64,000 bases of DNA, from NCBI GenBank assembly GCA_023954015.1, contig JAMLIS010000008.1:94339-158338 (forward strand), given 5' to 3'. A program made the position numbers and the translations under genes. The notes beneath the pieces were generated by a model, which had not been told where the DNA came from, did not search any database, and saw only the letters and a program-made list of their open reading frames with translations. Shown here in pieces: positions 51,812 through 61,927 of this stretch; position 1 is the first letter of the stretch; each line of letters opens with the position of its first letter. This stretch comes from Burkholderiaceae bacterium. GTDB taxonomy: Bacteria > Pseudomonadota > Gammaproteobacteria > Burkholderiales > Burkholderiaceae_E.

Positions 51812-54800
51812 TCAATCGAACGAAAACGAATACAGCAGGTCCAGTGCCGTATCCGTGCCCGTCTGCGCGCGCACCGACAGGCGGTCGGTGATCTCGTACT
51901 GGATCCGCAGCAGGTTCCACACGCCGCGCAGGCCCTGCTCGTAGGTGACGAGCACGCGCGAACTCAATCGCTTGCCGAGCGCGACGACGTTCTGCGCGGC
52001 GCCCGTCGCCGGCGCACCCGAGGTGCTCTGTCCGGGGAAGGCCGCGCCGAAATCGGGATCGAAGGCGTCGCCCGAACTGGCGCCGCGGATCGTCAGCACG
52101 TCCAGGCCGAGCGAATGCGCGAGCCCCCCCGCGCCGCCGCCGCTGCCCATCAGCGAAGCGGCGGCCGCGCGCAGCGCGGCCATCTGCGCACCGCTGCGCG
52201 CATCGTCGAAGCCCACGCCCAGCACCAGCCACGACAGCTTCTCGGCGTCGGGCACTTCCGGCTCGGAGACGAGTCGCACGCGCGGCGACAGCACGGTGCC
52301 GGTGACCGCCACGCCCGCCTTCACCGGCGTTCCCAGCCGCATCGCGACGATGTCGATCACCGGATTGTCGATCGGCCCGTCGAAGATCACGCGTCCGCGC
52401 GTGATCTGCAGCTCCTGGCCGTACGCACTGTAGGTGCCTTTCGCGACGCGCACCGTCCCGTAGGCCAGCGGCTGGGCCGGCAGCACGCCGCGCAACTCGA
52501 GCGAGCCTGCCAGCAGGACATCCACGCCGCTGCCGCGCACGCGCAGCTTGTCGCCGAGGTCGAGCTCCAGGTCGGCCGCGACGCGCAACCCGTCGGCCCC
52601 TCCGTCCGCCTCGACGTTGTCGCCCGCCGGCTTCTTCGCGACTGCCTCGGGCTTCTTCGCGACTGCCTCGGGCTTCCTCGCGACTGCCTCGGGCTTCTTC
52701 GCGCCTGCCTCCGGCTTCTTCGCGCCTGCCTCCGGCTTCTTCGCGCCTGCCTCCGGCTTCTTCGCGCCTGCCTCCGGCTTCTTCGCGCCTGCCTCCGGCT
52801 TCTTCGCGCCTGCCTCCGGCTCCTCCGCGACTGCCGCCGTCGCCTTCGCCGCGGGCGCCTCGCCGTCCTTGCCGACGATCACGACGTCATCGGGCAGGCG
52901 CGGTGCCTCGCCGCCGCGCAATTCGATTCGCCCTTCGTCGACGCGCAGCTTGCCGCTCCATCGCAGCGCGGTTCCGCGGCTGGTGATCGCGTTGATGCCC
53001 GAGACGACGATGCGTTCGCCCGGTCCGAGCGGCACCGGCAGCCGATCGGCGCGCAGCTCGAAGTCGCCCTGCAGCCCGTCGAGCAGCAGCGTGCCGCTCA
53101 TCGCGATCGCTCCGTCGCCCGATTCGAGGCGCAGCTGGCGCAGTACGAGCCGGTCGCCCTCGAAGCGCGCCTGCAACGCGCCGTCGGTCAGCCGCCAGCC
53201 GAGTTCGCGCTGCCGCAGCGCAAGCGAGCGACCCTCGAGGTCACCGTTCACGCGCGGCGCGCGGATCGTTCCGCCCAGCTCGCCGGTGAAGCGAAGGCGC
53301 CCGGCCACCGCCCATTCCGGACCGATGATGCGATTCGCGAAGGCGAGCGTCGGAACGTCCAGGTCGATCCGCCCGCCGAGCCGGCCTTCGTCGAGCGCGA
53401 TGTCCGCCTCGCCGCGCTGCCCGTCGGTCGAACCGCCTTGCAGGACGACGTGCACGCGCCCGCTCGAATTCGCGAGCTCCTCGCCGTGCAGATCCCACTG
53501 CGCGTCCAGCGACAGTGCTTCGAGCTGCGCCTCGGCCTGCTCGACTGCGGCATCGGGGGCGAAGCGCAACACCCAGCGACCTACCGGTAGCGCGGCGGCG
53601 GCGCCGCGTGCGGCGAAGCTGCCTTCGCTCCACGACAGCAGCGCGAGGTTCAGCGCTGCGCCGTCGATGCGCCATTCCGAGTCGCCGAGCGAAAAGCCGC
53701 GCCCGTCGGCGCGCAACGGCGCGGGGCCGACCAGGCGCAGCGCGATCGGCCGATCCGCCTCGACGTCGACGAGACGCCCTTCCCAGCGCCAGGCGCCGCC
53801 GTCGCGCCCTCGCACCAGAGCCTCGTCGCGCCCTCGCACGAGAGCCTCGTCGCGCCCTCGCACGAGAGCCTCGCCGCGCCCGCGTTCGGGCAACGAGTCG
53901 CGCCCGCGCGCCGAAGCCCCGTCGTTCGCCCGCGCCAGGGCCCCTTCGGCCGACAGGCGCGCCGAGAAATCGGGGCCGGCCGCTTCGATCCGGACCGCGT
54001 GCGCGCCGATATCACCGTCGACGCGGGCGCTCGCGCGATCCACGCGGCGACCGGCGGCAACCAGCCGTTGTGCGCGCAGCTCGATGTCGACGCGCCCGCG
54101 CGACAGGTCCGGAACGTCGACGCGGCCGTCGAAGGACGCGATCCGAAGCGCGTCTTCCCAGCCGAGGCCGCGGCCCGAGACGCGGCCGACGAGGCCGAGT
54201 GCACTGTCGTGCCATCCGCCGCGCAACTCCCCCTGCGCGCTCGCCGATCCGGTAGCGCGCGCATCGAAGCTGCGCAATTCCGCGACGCGCGCGCTGAAGC
54301 GCAGGCGATCGTCGCGCCCGCCGAGATCGCCCTGCAGGCTCGCCTGCGCGCCGCCGTAGTCGAGGCTCGCCGCGACCTTCGCGATGCGCGTCGTCGAGAC
54401 GTCGCCATGCCACTTCAGGCGCAGGCTTCGGCCGGCGAGTTCGCCCGACTCGACGGCCAGCGTGGTCTCGAGCGCGGGATCGGGCCACGCGCGGCCACGT
54501 GCGCTCCAGTTGCCGCCGATGCTTCCGTCCCATTGCTGCAGCCGAGTCGGCGCATCGAGCACGCTCAGCCGGGCGAGCAGCGCCTCGACGCGCGCGGGCG
54601 CCAGCTCGACGAAACGCCCGGCGAGGTCGACGTTCCACGGCTGGGCCATCGTCGCGCTTCCGCTCGCCGTGAGCGTCCCGACGGCGCTGCGCAGCTGCGC
54701 GCTGTCGATGCGCAGCGTCGTGCCGTCGATCTGCAGCGTCGCAGCCAGCCCGATGTTCTCGCGGCTCGCGTCGGCGAGATCGAGTTCGAGCCGATCGCCG

Positions 54801-56032
54801 CCGGCGCGCACCGTGCCGCCGAGCCGCGTCTTTTCGAGTTGCGTCTGCAGCGCCGACAGGTCGACTGCGCGCAGCCGCGCCTCGCCGCGCACCGCGGGAA
54901 TGCTGTGGCCGAACGCGGCCAGCGGTCGGCCGAAGTCGATCGTGAAGGTCCCGTCGATGCTCGCGTCGCCGGACAGCGACGCCTGCAGTTCGCGCAGCGC
55001 AAGCACCGACGATGCCCAGGAAAAGCGGCCCTGCAGCGTGCGCAGCGGAACGCGTCCGCCGTCGAGCGGCCCCGGGTTGGCATTCTCGAGGCGCAGTTCG
55101 CCTTCGAAGCCTTCCTCGAGCAGGCGAAGCGTCGCGCTGCCGGACAGGCGCGCTTCGGGTACGTCGCGAAGCCCGAACTGCGACGGTTCGACCGCATCGA
55201 AAGCGAGCTCGACCGGCGCGAGCTTCTCGGACAACTGCGGCGCGAAAGGCCGCACGCGGGTTTCGAGACCGATCCAGACGCTGGACGGCGGCTCCGCCGG
55301 CGGCAGCGCCTGCGCGACCACCGAGAAGTCCGCGAGCGCGCCGTCGGCGAGCAGCCGCACGCGAGGCAACGACAGCGACGGCCGGGAAGCCAGCTCGACC
55401 TGGGGCGCGAGTTCGAGCACCGCCTCGAGGTCGAAGGGCGCGGTTGCGCCGAGCGTGCCCTGCACGGCTGCTTCGCCCCACGCGGGCGAGGAAACGGCGA
55501 AGCGGTCGATGCGGTATGCGCCGTTGCGATAGCGCCCGGCGAAGGAGACGCGGTCGAGCACGATGGCCTGTGCGGTACCCGCGGCGTCGGGGACGATCGT
55601 CAGCCGGCCGATTCCCAGCGCATCGACGCGCACGTCGATCGGCAGCTCGAGCGATTCGGGCAGCGCCCCCGCGTCGTCTCCGTCCGGCCGCAGCACCACC
55701 TGCGCGCGCGCGATCTCGATGCGTCCCGCGCGGGCCACGCCGCGCAGCAGGGCGGCCGGGCGCAACGCGACGTCCAGCCCGTCGAGCTGCACGTCGCGCG
55801 TCGGGTCGCTCCAGCGCAGCGAATCGATGCGAAAGCCCCCGAGCAGCGTGCCGCGCACGGTGCCGACTTCGAGGGCGCCGTCGCTCGCCTGCACCGCGCG
55901 CGCGAGCGACCAGCGCAAAAACGAGGTGCTCTGCCCGACCCACCACAGCGCCGCGGTAGCGCCGATCAGCAGCAGCGCGAGCACGACGCCCAGCGCACGC
56001 GTGCCCCAGCGCAACGCGTCGCGAGCGGCCAT
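51812..56032 (-). CDS. tamB: Translocation and assembly module protein TamB
   Basis: 1406 aa. TamB is an inner-membrane-anchored, beta-rich periplasmic bridge that works with TamA in outer-membrane protein assembly and lipid transport. One N-terminal membrane segment (LGVVLALLLIGATAALWWVG), long repetitive AsmA-like beta region, and the conserved C-terminal DUF490 domain (GTVRVAKGTYSAYGQELQI, GRVIFDGPIDNPVIDI, ending LLYSFSFD). Two low-complexity insertions interrupt it: nine 7-residue KPEAGAK/KPEAVAK repeats (52630-52820) before the DUF490 core and three ALVRGRDE units (53801-53872). It overlaps the tamA stop by one base. Confidence 0.93.
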   Translation of the reverse strand: MAARDALRWGTRALGVVLALLLIGATAALWWVGQSTSFLRWSLARAVQASDGALEVGTVRGTLLGGFRIDSLRWSDPTRDVQLDGLDVALRPAALLRGVARAGRIEIARAQVVLRPDGDDAGALPESLELPIDVRVDALGIGRLTIVPDAAGTAQAIVLDRVSFAGRYRNGAYRIDRFAVSSPAWGEAAVQGTLGATAPFDLEAVLELAPQVELASRPSLSLPRVRLLADGALADFSVVAQALPPAEPPSSVWIGLETRVRPFAPQLSEKLAPVELAFDAVEPSQFGLRDVPEARLSGSATLRLLEEGFEGELRLENANPGPLDGGRVPLRTLQGRFSWASSVLALRELQASLSGDASIDGTFTIDFGRPLAAFGHSIPAVRGEARLRAVDLSALQTQLEKTRLGGTVRAGGDRLELDLADASRENIGLAATLQIDGTTLRIDSAQLRSAVGTLTASGSATMAQPWNVDLAGRFVELAPARVEALLARLSVLDAPTRLQQWDGSIGGNWSARGRAWPDPALETTLAVESGELAGRSLRLKWHGDVSTTRIAKVAASLDYGGAQASLQGDLGGRDDRLRFSARVAELRSFDARATGSASAQGELRGGWHDSALGLVGRVSGRGLGWEDALRIASFDGRVDVPDLSRGRVDIELRAQRLVAAGRRVDRASARVDGDIGAHAVRIEAAGPDFSARLSAEGALARANDGASARGRDSLPERGRGEALVRGRDEALVRGRDEALVRGRDGGAWRWEGRLVDVEADRPIALRLVGPAPLRADGRGFSLGDSEWRIDGAALNLALLSWSEGSFAARGAAAALPVGRWVLRFAPDAAVEQAEAQLEALSLDAQWDLHGEELANSSGRVHVVLQGGSTDGQRGEADIALDEGRLGGRIDLDVPTLAFANRIIGPEWAVAGRLRFTGELGGTIRAPRVNGDLEGRSLALRQRELGWRLTDGALQARFEGDRLVLRQLRLESGDGAIAMSGTLLLDGLQGDFELRADRLPVPLGPGERIVVSGINAITSRGTALRWSGKLRVDEGRIELRGGEAPRLPDDVVIVGKDGEAPAAKATAAVAEEPEAGAKKPEAGAKKPEAGAKKPEAGAKKPEAGAKKPEAGAKKPEAVARKPEAVAKKPEAVAKKPAGDNVEADGGADGLRVAADLELDLGDKLRVRGSGVDVLLAGSLELRGVLPAQPLAYGTVRVAKGTYSAYGQELQITRGRVIFDGPIDNPVIDIVAMRLGTPVKAGVAVTGTVLSPRVRLVSEPEVPDAEKLSWLVLGVGFDDARSGAQMAALRAAAASLMGSGGGAGGLAHSLGLDVLTIRGASSGDAFDPDFGAAFPGQSTSGAPATGAAQNVVALGKRLSSRVLVTYEQGLRGVWNLLRIQYEITDRLSVRAQTGTDTALDLLYSFSFD
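52630..52820. repeat. 21-bp tandem repeat in tamB (KPEAGAK)
   Basis: About nine 21-bp units encoding KPEAGAK (six copies) and KPEAVAK/R (three copies): a lysine/proline/alanine linker ahead of the DUF490 domain, reminiscent of TonB-like spacers. Confidence 0.95.
53801..53872. repeat. 24-bp tandem repeat in tamB (ALVRGRDE)
   Basis: Three 24-bp units, identical or nearly so, encoding the eight-residue unit ALVRGRDE, with a partial fourth at the GEALVRGRD side. Confidence 0.92.
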
Positions 56033-57870
56033 CAGAACGCGTATCCGACCGAGAAGTGCACGCGCCAGTCACGCACCGCATCGCCGTAGGCGAGATCGAC
56101 GCTGACCGGACCGACCGGCGAACGCCAGCGCACGCCTACGCCGTAGCCGGCGACCGCGCGGTAGCCGCCCCAGGTATCGGCCGCGTCGCCGGCGTCGGCG
56201 AACACCGCCGCGTACCAGTCGCGGCGCACCGGATGCTGGTACTCGAGACTGCCGAGCGCGAGCACGCGACCGCCGACGACCGCCCTTCCCTCGCGCACGC
56301 CGAGCGACAGGAAGTCGTAGCCGCGGATCGTGCTCGTGCCACCGGTGCGGAACAGGTTCTCCGAAGGAATGCCGTCGCGGCCGGCAGCGAACACCTGCCC
56401 GATCTCGGCGAGCCCGATCAGGATGCCGCCGTCGAGGAACGAATCGTCGGGCATCGGCCAGAAGCGCATCGCCCGCGTGTGGAAACGAACGAAGCTGCGA
56501 TCGCTGAGCAACGAATGCGAGGCTCCCGACAGCTGCGCGCTGATCGTGTATCCGCGGCGCGGATCGAGCGCCGAATCGAGCCGACGCTTGCTCCACGTAT
56601 AACCGAGCGTCAGCGCGCGCGTCGATGCGACGTCGCCGACGCCGCGCAGGTTGCGCTGCTCGGTCTGGTACTGCAGCGCGAGAAAGCGATCGGTGTCGAC
56701 ACTGCGCTTGCCTTCGCCGATGAAGGCGGTCTGCTTGTCGGTGAGTTCGCCCTGCACGTCGAAGCGCTCGATGCGAACGCCGCCCTGGTAGTAATGCCCG
56801 CTCGCCTTCTGCGGAGTGCGAAGGCTCGCGAAGACGCGTCGCCGCACCCGTTGCAGCAGCACGCCCGACTCGAGCTGCCAGCCTTCGTCGAACACGTTGC
56901 GGTGGTCGTAGCCGAGCAGCGCGCGCGGCCCCTCGTCGGAGCTGATGCCCACGCCGAGCGTCACCCGCTGCTCGCGCCGCTCCGACAGGTCGACGCGCAG
57001 CGGAACCGTGGTGCGCTGCGGATCGGCCAGCACGGCCGCGAAGTCGGGCAGCACCTCGGCCGAGTCGAAGTAGCCCGACCTGCGCAGTTGCGCCTGGAAG
57101 GCGAGCACCTCGTCGAAGTCGTAGGGCTGGCTGCCTTCGCCCTCCCAGGGCGCGAGCGCCCGAACGATCGAAGCGTCGTAGCGCGAAAGCCCTTCGATCG
57201 TCATCGGCCCGAAGTCCAGGCGCGGCCCGCTTTCGATGCGGATGGCGAGCGCCGCGGTGGTGTTGCGCGGGTCGACCCGCGCCTCGCTGTCGACGATGCG
57301 CGCGCGCACGTAGCCGCGCTGTTGCAAGGCATCGATCAACAGCCTCTTGCCCGACTGCCAGGGCGCGCTGCGAAAGAAGCTGCCCTCGGGCAAGGGCCAG
57401 CGCCCGAGCAGGCTGTCGCGCAGCTTCTGCACCTGCGGCGGTCCTTCGAGAACGAAATCGAAGCGGTTCACGGTGGTGCGCGCACCCGCGTCGACGTCGA
57501 TGCGCACGACCGCAAGCCGGTCGGCCGAGGCCGGCTCGTACGAAACCTCGGCCTGTGCCGAAAAGAAACCGGCCGCCTGCGCGATCGCTTCGGTTTCGGT
57601 TTTCGCGCGCTCGAGGAACAGCGGCATCTGCGCCGGATCGAAACCGGGGTCGTCGATCCAGCGTCCGACCAGCGTGCGCGTGCGAATCGGCTCGACGAGC
57701 TCGTCGAGCGCATCGATCTTCAGTTCGTAGTTCGCCGCAGCCGAGGCGGCGACGGCGCCGAGCGGCCCGACAAAGACGATCGCGACGATCGCGACGATCG
57801 CGGCGAACGGGCGGCGCAGGACCGGAAGACGCGCCCGATGCGCGAGGCGCGTCGCCGGTGTCGCGCGCAC
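56032..57870 (-). CDS. tamA: Outer-membrane assembly factor TamA
   Basis: 612 aa from GTG 57870, nine bases after the purM stop. Omp85-family: signal peptide with hydrophobic core FAAIVAIVAIVFVGPLGAVAASA, three POTRA domains (about 40-270), then a 16-strand barrel with landmarks GTSTIRGYDFLSLGVREGRA and GYGVGVRWRSPVGPVSVDLAYG, ending in phenylalanine (SVGYAF). A longer frame upstream overlaps purM and is not used. It is coupled to tamB (stop and start share one base), the normal pair. Confidence 0.93.
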   Translation of the reverse strand: MRATPATRLAHRARLPVLRRPFAAIVAIVAIVFVGPLGAVAASAAANYELKIDALDELVEPIRTRTLVGRWIDDPGFDPAQMPLFLERAKTETEAIAQAAGFFSAQAEVSYEPASADRLAVVRIDVDAGARTTVNRFDFVLEGPPQVQKLRDSLLGRWPLPEGSFFRSAPWQSGKRLLIDALQQRGYVRARIVDSEARVDPRNTTAALAIRIESGPRLDFGPMTIEGLSRYDASIVRALAPWEGEGSQPYDFDEVLAFQAQLRRSGYFDSAEVLPDFAAVLADPQRTTVPLRVDLSERREQRVTLGVGISSDEGPRALLGYDHRNVFDEGWQLESGVLLQRVRRRVFASLRTPQKASGHYYQGGVRIERFDVQGELTDKQTAFIGEGKRSVDTDRFLALQYQTEQRNLRGVGDVASTRALTLGYTWSKRRLDSALDPRRGYTISAQLSGASHSLLSDRSFVRFHTRAMRFWPMPDDSFLDGGILIGLAEIGQVFAAGRDGIPSENLFRTGGTSTIRGYDFLSLGVREGRAVVGGRVLALGSLEYQHPVRRDWYAAVFADAGDAADTWGGYRAVAGYGVGVRWRSPVGPVSVDLAYGDAVRDWRVHFSVGYAF

Positions 57871-57878
57871 GCCCGCTC

Positions 57879-58940
57879 TCAGGCCACCCGCACCGGCGCG
57901 GCGCCGTCCGCGCGGTCGACGATCTCGCCGATGCGGAAAACCGTCTCGCCGTGCGAGCGCAGGACCGCCTGCGCCCGATCGGCGTCGGCGGCGTCGACGA
58001 CGACGACCAGGCCGATGCCGCAGTTGAACACGCGATGCATTTCGCGCGCATCGATCGCGCCGTTGCGCTCGAGCCAGTCGAACAGCGGCGGGCGCGTCCA
58101 GGCGTCGCGATGCAGCACCGCCTGCAGCGCTTCGGGCAGCACGCGCGGCACGTTCTCGACCAGGCCTCCGCCGGTGATGTGGGCGATGCCCTTGACCGGA
58201 ACCGCGCCGATCAGCGCGAGCATCGGCCGAACGTAGATGCGCGTGGGTGCGAGCACCGCGTCGGCGAAACGCACGCCGTGGAAATCGTCCTGCAGCTGCG
58301 GCGCGTCGATCGAGCCCCAGGCGCGCTCGATGACGCGCCGGACGAGCGAATAGCCGTTCGAATGCGCACCGCTCGACGCCAGTCCCAGCACCGCGTCGCC
58401 CGGCCGGATGCCCGAACCGTCGATGATCTTCGCCTTCTCGACGACGCCGACGGCGAAGCCGGCGAGATCGTATTCGCCCTCCGGATACATGTCGGGCATC
58501 TCCGCCGTCTCGCCGCCGATCAGCGCGCAGCCCGCCTGCTCGCAGCCGCGCGCGATGCCGGCGACCACGCGGGCGGCGACGTCGACATCGAGCCGTCCGC
58601 AGGCAAAATAGTCGAGGAAGAACAGCGGCTCGGCGCCCGAGGCGAGGATGTCGTTGACGCTCATCGCGACCAGGTCGATCCCGACCGTGTCGTGACCGTC
58701 CAGCGCGAACGCCAGCTTGAGCTTCGTCCCGACGCCGTCGGTGCCCGAGACCAGCACCGGCTCGCGGTAGTTGCGCGGCACCTCGAACAGCGCCCCGAAG
58801 CCGCCGATTCCGCCGAGCACGCCTTCGCGCATCGTGCGCCGCGCGAGCGGACCGATGCGGCGAACGAGCGCGTCGCCGGCGTCGATGTCGACGCCGGCCG
58901 TGCGGTACGAGAGCGGCGTGGCGGCCTTCGAAGAACCCAT
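57879..58940 (-). CDS. purM: Phosphoribosylaminoimidazole synthetase (AIR synthetase)
   Basis: 353 aa. Closes the imidazole ring in purine synthesis (FGAM to AIR, ATP-dependent). Signatures: [83 protein letters not shown] and [15 protein letters not shown]. No strong ribosome binding site before the ATG at 58940. Divergent from hda, the usual Burkholderiales arrangement. Confidence 0.96.
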   Translation of the reverse strand: MGSSKAATPLSYRTAGVDIDAGDALVRRIGPLARRTMREGVLGGIGGFGALFEVPRNYREPVLVSGTDGVGTKLKLAFALDGHDTVGIDLVAMSVNDILASGAEPLFFLDYFACGRLDVDVAARVVAGIARGCEQAGCALIGGETAEMPDMYPEGEYDLAGFAVGVVEKAKIIDGSGIRPGDAVLGLASSGAHSNGYSLVRRVIERAWGSIDAPQLQDDFHGVRFADAVLAPTRIYVRPMLALIGAVPVKGIAHITGGGLVENVPRVLPEALQAVLHRDAWTRPPLFDWLERNGAIDAREMHRVFNCGIGLVVVVDAADADRAQAVLRSHGETVFRIGEIVDRADGAAPVRVA

Positions 58941-58984
58941 GACGGACCCGACTGGTGCGTGCGGCGCCACGCGAGCGTCGCCGA

Positions 58985-58990
58985 TAGAAT
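58985..58990 (+). promoter_or_regulatory. Candidate -10 box TAGAAT of hda
   Basis: TAGAAT followed by GGCGG, about 93 bases before the hda ATG. No clear -35. Same hexamer as in front of the kinase gene and dusA. Confidence 0.4.
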
Positions 58991-59082
58991 GGCGGACCGC
59001 ACGCGCCCCGGCGCCCGCGATCGGTCCGGCGATTGTAGCCGCTCGCCCGCGGGCCGATCCCCGTATCCGCGTTCGCGCCCCG

Positions 59083-59823
59083 ATGCACCAGATCGCGCTC
59101 GACCTGCATCGCGTCGAAGACCCGACGCTCGAGAATTTCGTCGCCGGCCGCAACGGCGAGGCCCTCGCCTGCCTGCGCGCCCTGCGCGAGACGACAGCCG
59201 CGCCCGTGTCGCTCGTCTACCTGTGGGGCGAGCCCGGATGCGGCAGGACCCACCTGGCGCTCGCCACCGCCGGCGCGCAGTGCACGCTCGCCGCCGACGC
59301 GCCGCGCGACGCCTTCGAGGCGCTGATCGCCGACGCCGGCGAACGCAGGCGCATCGTCGCCGTGCTCGATGTCGAGCGGCTCGACGCCGAGCGGCAGTCG
59401 CTGCTGTTCCACCTGATCAATCGCGCTCGCGCGCAGCCGGACAGCACCGTGCTCGCCACCGGCGCGCAACCCCCGATGGCGCTTGCGCTGCGCGACGACC
59501 TGCGCACGCGGCTCGGCGCCGGACTCGTCTTCCGGCTGCACCTGCTCGACGACCGGCAGAAGGCCGCCGCGATCGAACGCGTCGCCGGCGAGCGCGGCGT
59601 CAGCGTCGCGCCCGACGTCATCCCCTGGCTGATCGCGCATACGTCGCGCGACATCCGCGCGCTGCTTCGCACCTTCGACGCGCTCGATCGCCGCGCATTC
59701 GAATGCAGGCGAGCGATCACGCTGCCGCTGCTGCGCGAACTGCTCCGGGAGGCGGGCCCGGCCGGCGCGCCGGCGACAGCCGCGCCAGCGCCCGGCGACG
59801 GCGAGCCGAAGCTGCGGTCATAA
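59083..59823 (+). CDS. hda: DnaA regulatory inactivator Hda
   Basis: 246 aa. A DnaA-like AAA+ protein that, with the beta clamp, stimulates ATP hydrolysis by DnaA and prevents re-initiation. The N-terminus [28 protein letters not shown] has the clamp-binding QIALDL-type motif (Q3); Walker A is GEPGCGRTH and the sensor region [16 protein letters not shown]. It lacks the DNA-binding domain IV of DnaA. Stop TAA overlaps the next start (TAATG). Confidence 0.92.
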   Translation: MHQIALDLHRVEDPTLENFVAGRNGEALACLRALRETTAAPVSLVYLWGEPGCGRTHLALATAGAQCTLAADAPRDAFEALIADAGERRRIVAVLDVERLDAERQSLLFHLINRARAQPDSTVLATGAQPPMALALRDDLRTRLGAGLVFRLHLLDDRQKAAAIERVAGERGVSVAPDVIPWLIAHTSRDIRALLRTFDALDRRAFECRRAITLPLLRELLREAGPAGAPATAAPAPGDGEPKLRS

Positions 59824-60551
59824 TGCCGGCCGTGACCCCCCTTTCGACCCGCGACGATCCGATCGACTCCGGCGCCGTCGCCCCGTACGGCCTCGCACTC
59901 TTCGACCTCGACTACACGCTGCTGCCGCTCGACAGCGACTACGAGTGGGCGCGCTTCCTCGTGCGGCTCGGCGTCGTCGACGGCGCCGAGTACGACCGGC
60001 GCAACGATGTCTTCTTCGAGCAATACCAGGCAGGCACGCTCGACATCGTCGACTTCCTCGCGTTCCAGCTCGCGCCGCTCGCGGCGCACCCGGTCGAGCA
60101 GCTCGACGCCTGGCGCGAACGCTTCCTCGACGAAGTGATCCGACCCCGCATCGTCGCGACGGCGCGCGCGCTCGTCGACGGGCATCGCGCGCGCGGGGAC
60201 CTGTGCGCGATCGTCACGGCAACCAACGAGTTCATCACGCGCCCGATCGCCGCCGAATTCGGCATCGACCACCTGGTCGCCACGCGGATCGAATCGGCCG
60301 GCGGCCGCTACACCGGCAGGCCGCTCGGAACGCCGTCGTTTCGAGAAGGAAAGGTGCTGCGCACGACGGAGTGGCTCGCGTCGCTCGGGCACACGTGGGA
60401 CGGCTTCGCGCGTTCGCACTTCTACAGCGACTCGATGAACGACGTGCCGCTGCTCGAGCGCGTGAGCGACCCGGTGGCGACGAACCCCGACGAACGGCTG
60501 GCCGCGCTCGCGCACGAACGCGGCTGGCGCACGATGCGCCTGTTCGAATGA
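59823..60551 (+). CDS. HAD-family hydrolase, SerB-like (subfamily IB)
   Basis: 242 aa. HAD motif I LFDLDYTLLPLDSD (nucleophile D in the DLDYT stretch), motif II in IVTATNEFITRP, motif III lysine in FREGKVLRT and motif IV YSDSMNDVPLLE. HAD-IB members include phosphoserine and histidinol-phosphate phosphatases; substrate undetermined. It sits between hda and pcnB with ATGA and TAATG overlaps, as in other Burkholderiales. Confidence 0.9.
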   Translation: MPAVTPLSTRDDPIDSGAVAPYGLALFDLDYTLLPLDSDYEWARFLVRLGVVDGAEYDRRNDVFFEQYQAGTLDIVDFLAFQLAPLAAHPVEQLDAWRERFLDEVIRPRIVATARALVDGHRARGDLCAIVTATNEFITRPIAAEFGIDHLVATRIESAGGRYTGRPLGTPSFREGKVLRTTEWLASLGHTWDGFARSHFYSDSMNDVPLLERVSDPVATNPDERLAALAHERGWRTMRLFE

Positions 60552-61927
60552 TCCGCCGGCTCATCGACCGCGTCCTGGCGAAGACCGCGCGCTCGCCGCT
60601 GCGCAAGCGCCCGAAGCGCTATCGCGGCAGCGAGCAGGGGATGCCGTTGCCCGACGTCTCGCCGGCCGCGGTCCGAACCTGCGAGACGCTGCAACAAGGC
60701 GGCTTCCAGGCCTGGATCGTCGGCGGCGGCGTGCGCGACCTGCTGCTCGGCCTGAAGCCGAAGGACTTCGACGTGGCCACCGACGCGACGCCCGAGCAGG
60801 TGCGCAAGCTCTTTCGCCGCTCGCGGATCATCGGCCGGCGCTTCCAGATCGTGCACGTGCTGCACGGACGCGACACGATCGAGGTCTCCACCTACCGCTC
60901 GATGCAGCCGGCCGCCGAAACCGACGAGCACGGCCGCGTGCTGCGCGACAACGTCTGGGGTACGCAGGCGGAGGACGCCGCACGGCGCGACTTCACGATC
61001 AACGCGCTGTACTACGACCCGGTGTCCGACACGCTGCTGGACTACCACGACGGGGTGAAGGACATGCAGCGGCGCACGCTGCGAATGATCGGCGACCCGT
61101 CGAGCCGCTATCGCGAAGATCCGGTGCGGATGCTGCGCGTTGCCCGCTTCGCGGCGAAGCTGGGCTTCGGCGTCGAGCCGAAGACGCAGCAGCCGATCCG
61201 CGAACTGAAGGACCTGCTGCATCACGTACCCGCGGCGCGCCTGTTCGACGAAATGCTGAAGTTGCTGCTGTCGGGCAAGTCGATGGCCTGCCTGCAGGAG
61301 TTGCGCCGCCAGGGACTGCACCACGGCCTGTTGCCGATGCTCGACGTCATCCTCGAGCAGCCCGACGACGAACGGTTCGTGCAGGCCGCGCTGGCCGCCA
61401 CCGACGCACGCGTGCTGGCCGACAAGAGCGTCTCGCCCGGCTTCCTGTTCGCCGCGCTGCTGTGGCAGCCGGTGCGCGTGCGCTGGCAGCAGGCGACCGC
61501 GCGCGGCGAGCACTCGATCCCGGCGCTCGCCTCGGCGATCGACTCGGTGCTCGACGAGCAGGCCGGGCGCCTGGCGATCCAGCGCCGCTTCATCGGCGAC
61601 ATGCGCGAGATCTGGATGATGCAGCCGCGCTTCGACCGGCGCACCGGCCGCTCGCCGCACGCGCTCGTCGCGCATCCGCGTTTTCGCGCCGCGTGGGACT
61701 TCCTGCTGTTGCGCTGCGACTCGGGCGAGGCTCCCGCCGAGCTCGGCCGGTGGTGGAACGACTTCTCGCAGGCCGACGCGCCCGAACGGGAGGCGATGCT
61801 CGAGCACGCGACGCCCGGCGGCACTGCGGCGAAGAAGCGCAAGCGGCGCAGTCGCAGGCGAAGCCCGGCCTCGGAATCCGGAGACGGCTCCGGGGCGGAA
61901 AGCGTCGAAACCGGCTCGCCGGGCTGA
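60548..61927 (+). CDS. pcnB: Poly(A) polymerase I
   Basis: 459 aa. Adds 3' poly(A) tails that promote RNA decay. Nucleotidyltransferase core GGGVRDLLLGLKPKDFDVATDATPEQ with the catalytic DFD, IVHVLHGRDTIEVSTYR, and RRDFTINALYYDP; C-terminus is a basic tail (KKRKRRSRRRS). The N-terminal PLRKRPKRYRGSEQGMPL and the overall length place it with PcnB rather than the CCA-adding enzyme. TGATG overlap with folK. Confidence 0.94.
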   Translation: MIRRLIDRVLAKTARSPLRKRPKRYRGSEQGMPLPDVSPAAVRTCETLQQGGFQAWIVGGGVRDLLLGLKPKDFDVATDATPEQVRKLFRRSRIIGRRFQIVHVLHGRDTIEVSTYRSMQPAAETDEHGRVLRDNVWGTQAEDAARRDFTINALYYDPVSDTLLDYHDGVKDMQRRTLRMIGDPSSRYREDPVRMLRVARFAAKLGFGVEPKTQQPIRELKDLLHHVPAARLFDEMLKLLLSGKSMACLQELRRQGLHHGLLPMLDVILEQPDDERFVQAALAATDARVLADKSVSPGFLFAALLWQPVRVRWQQATARGEHSIPALASAIDSVLDEQAGRLAIQRRFIGDMREIWMMQPRFDRRTGRSPHALVAHPRFRAAWDFLLLRCDSGEAPAELGRWWNDFSQADAPEREAMLEHATPGGTAAKKRKRRSRRRSPASESGDGSGAESVETGSPG

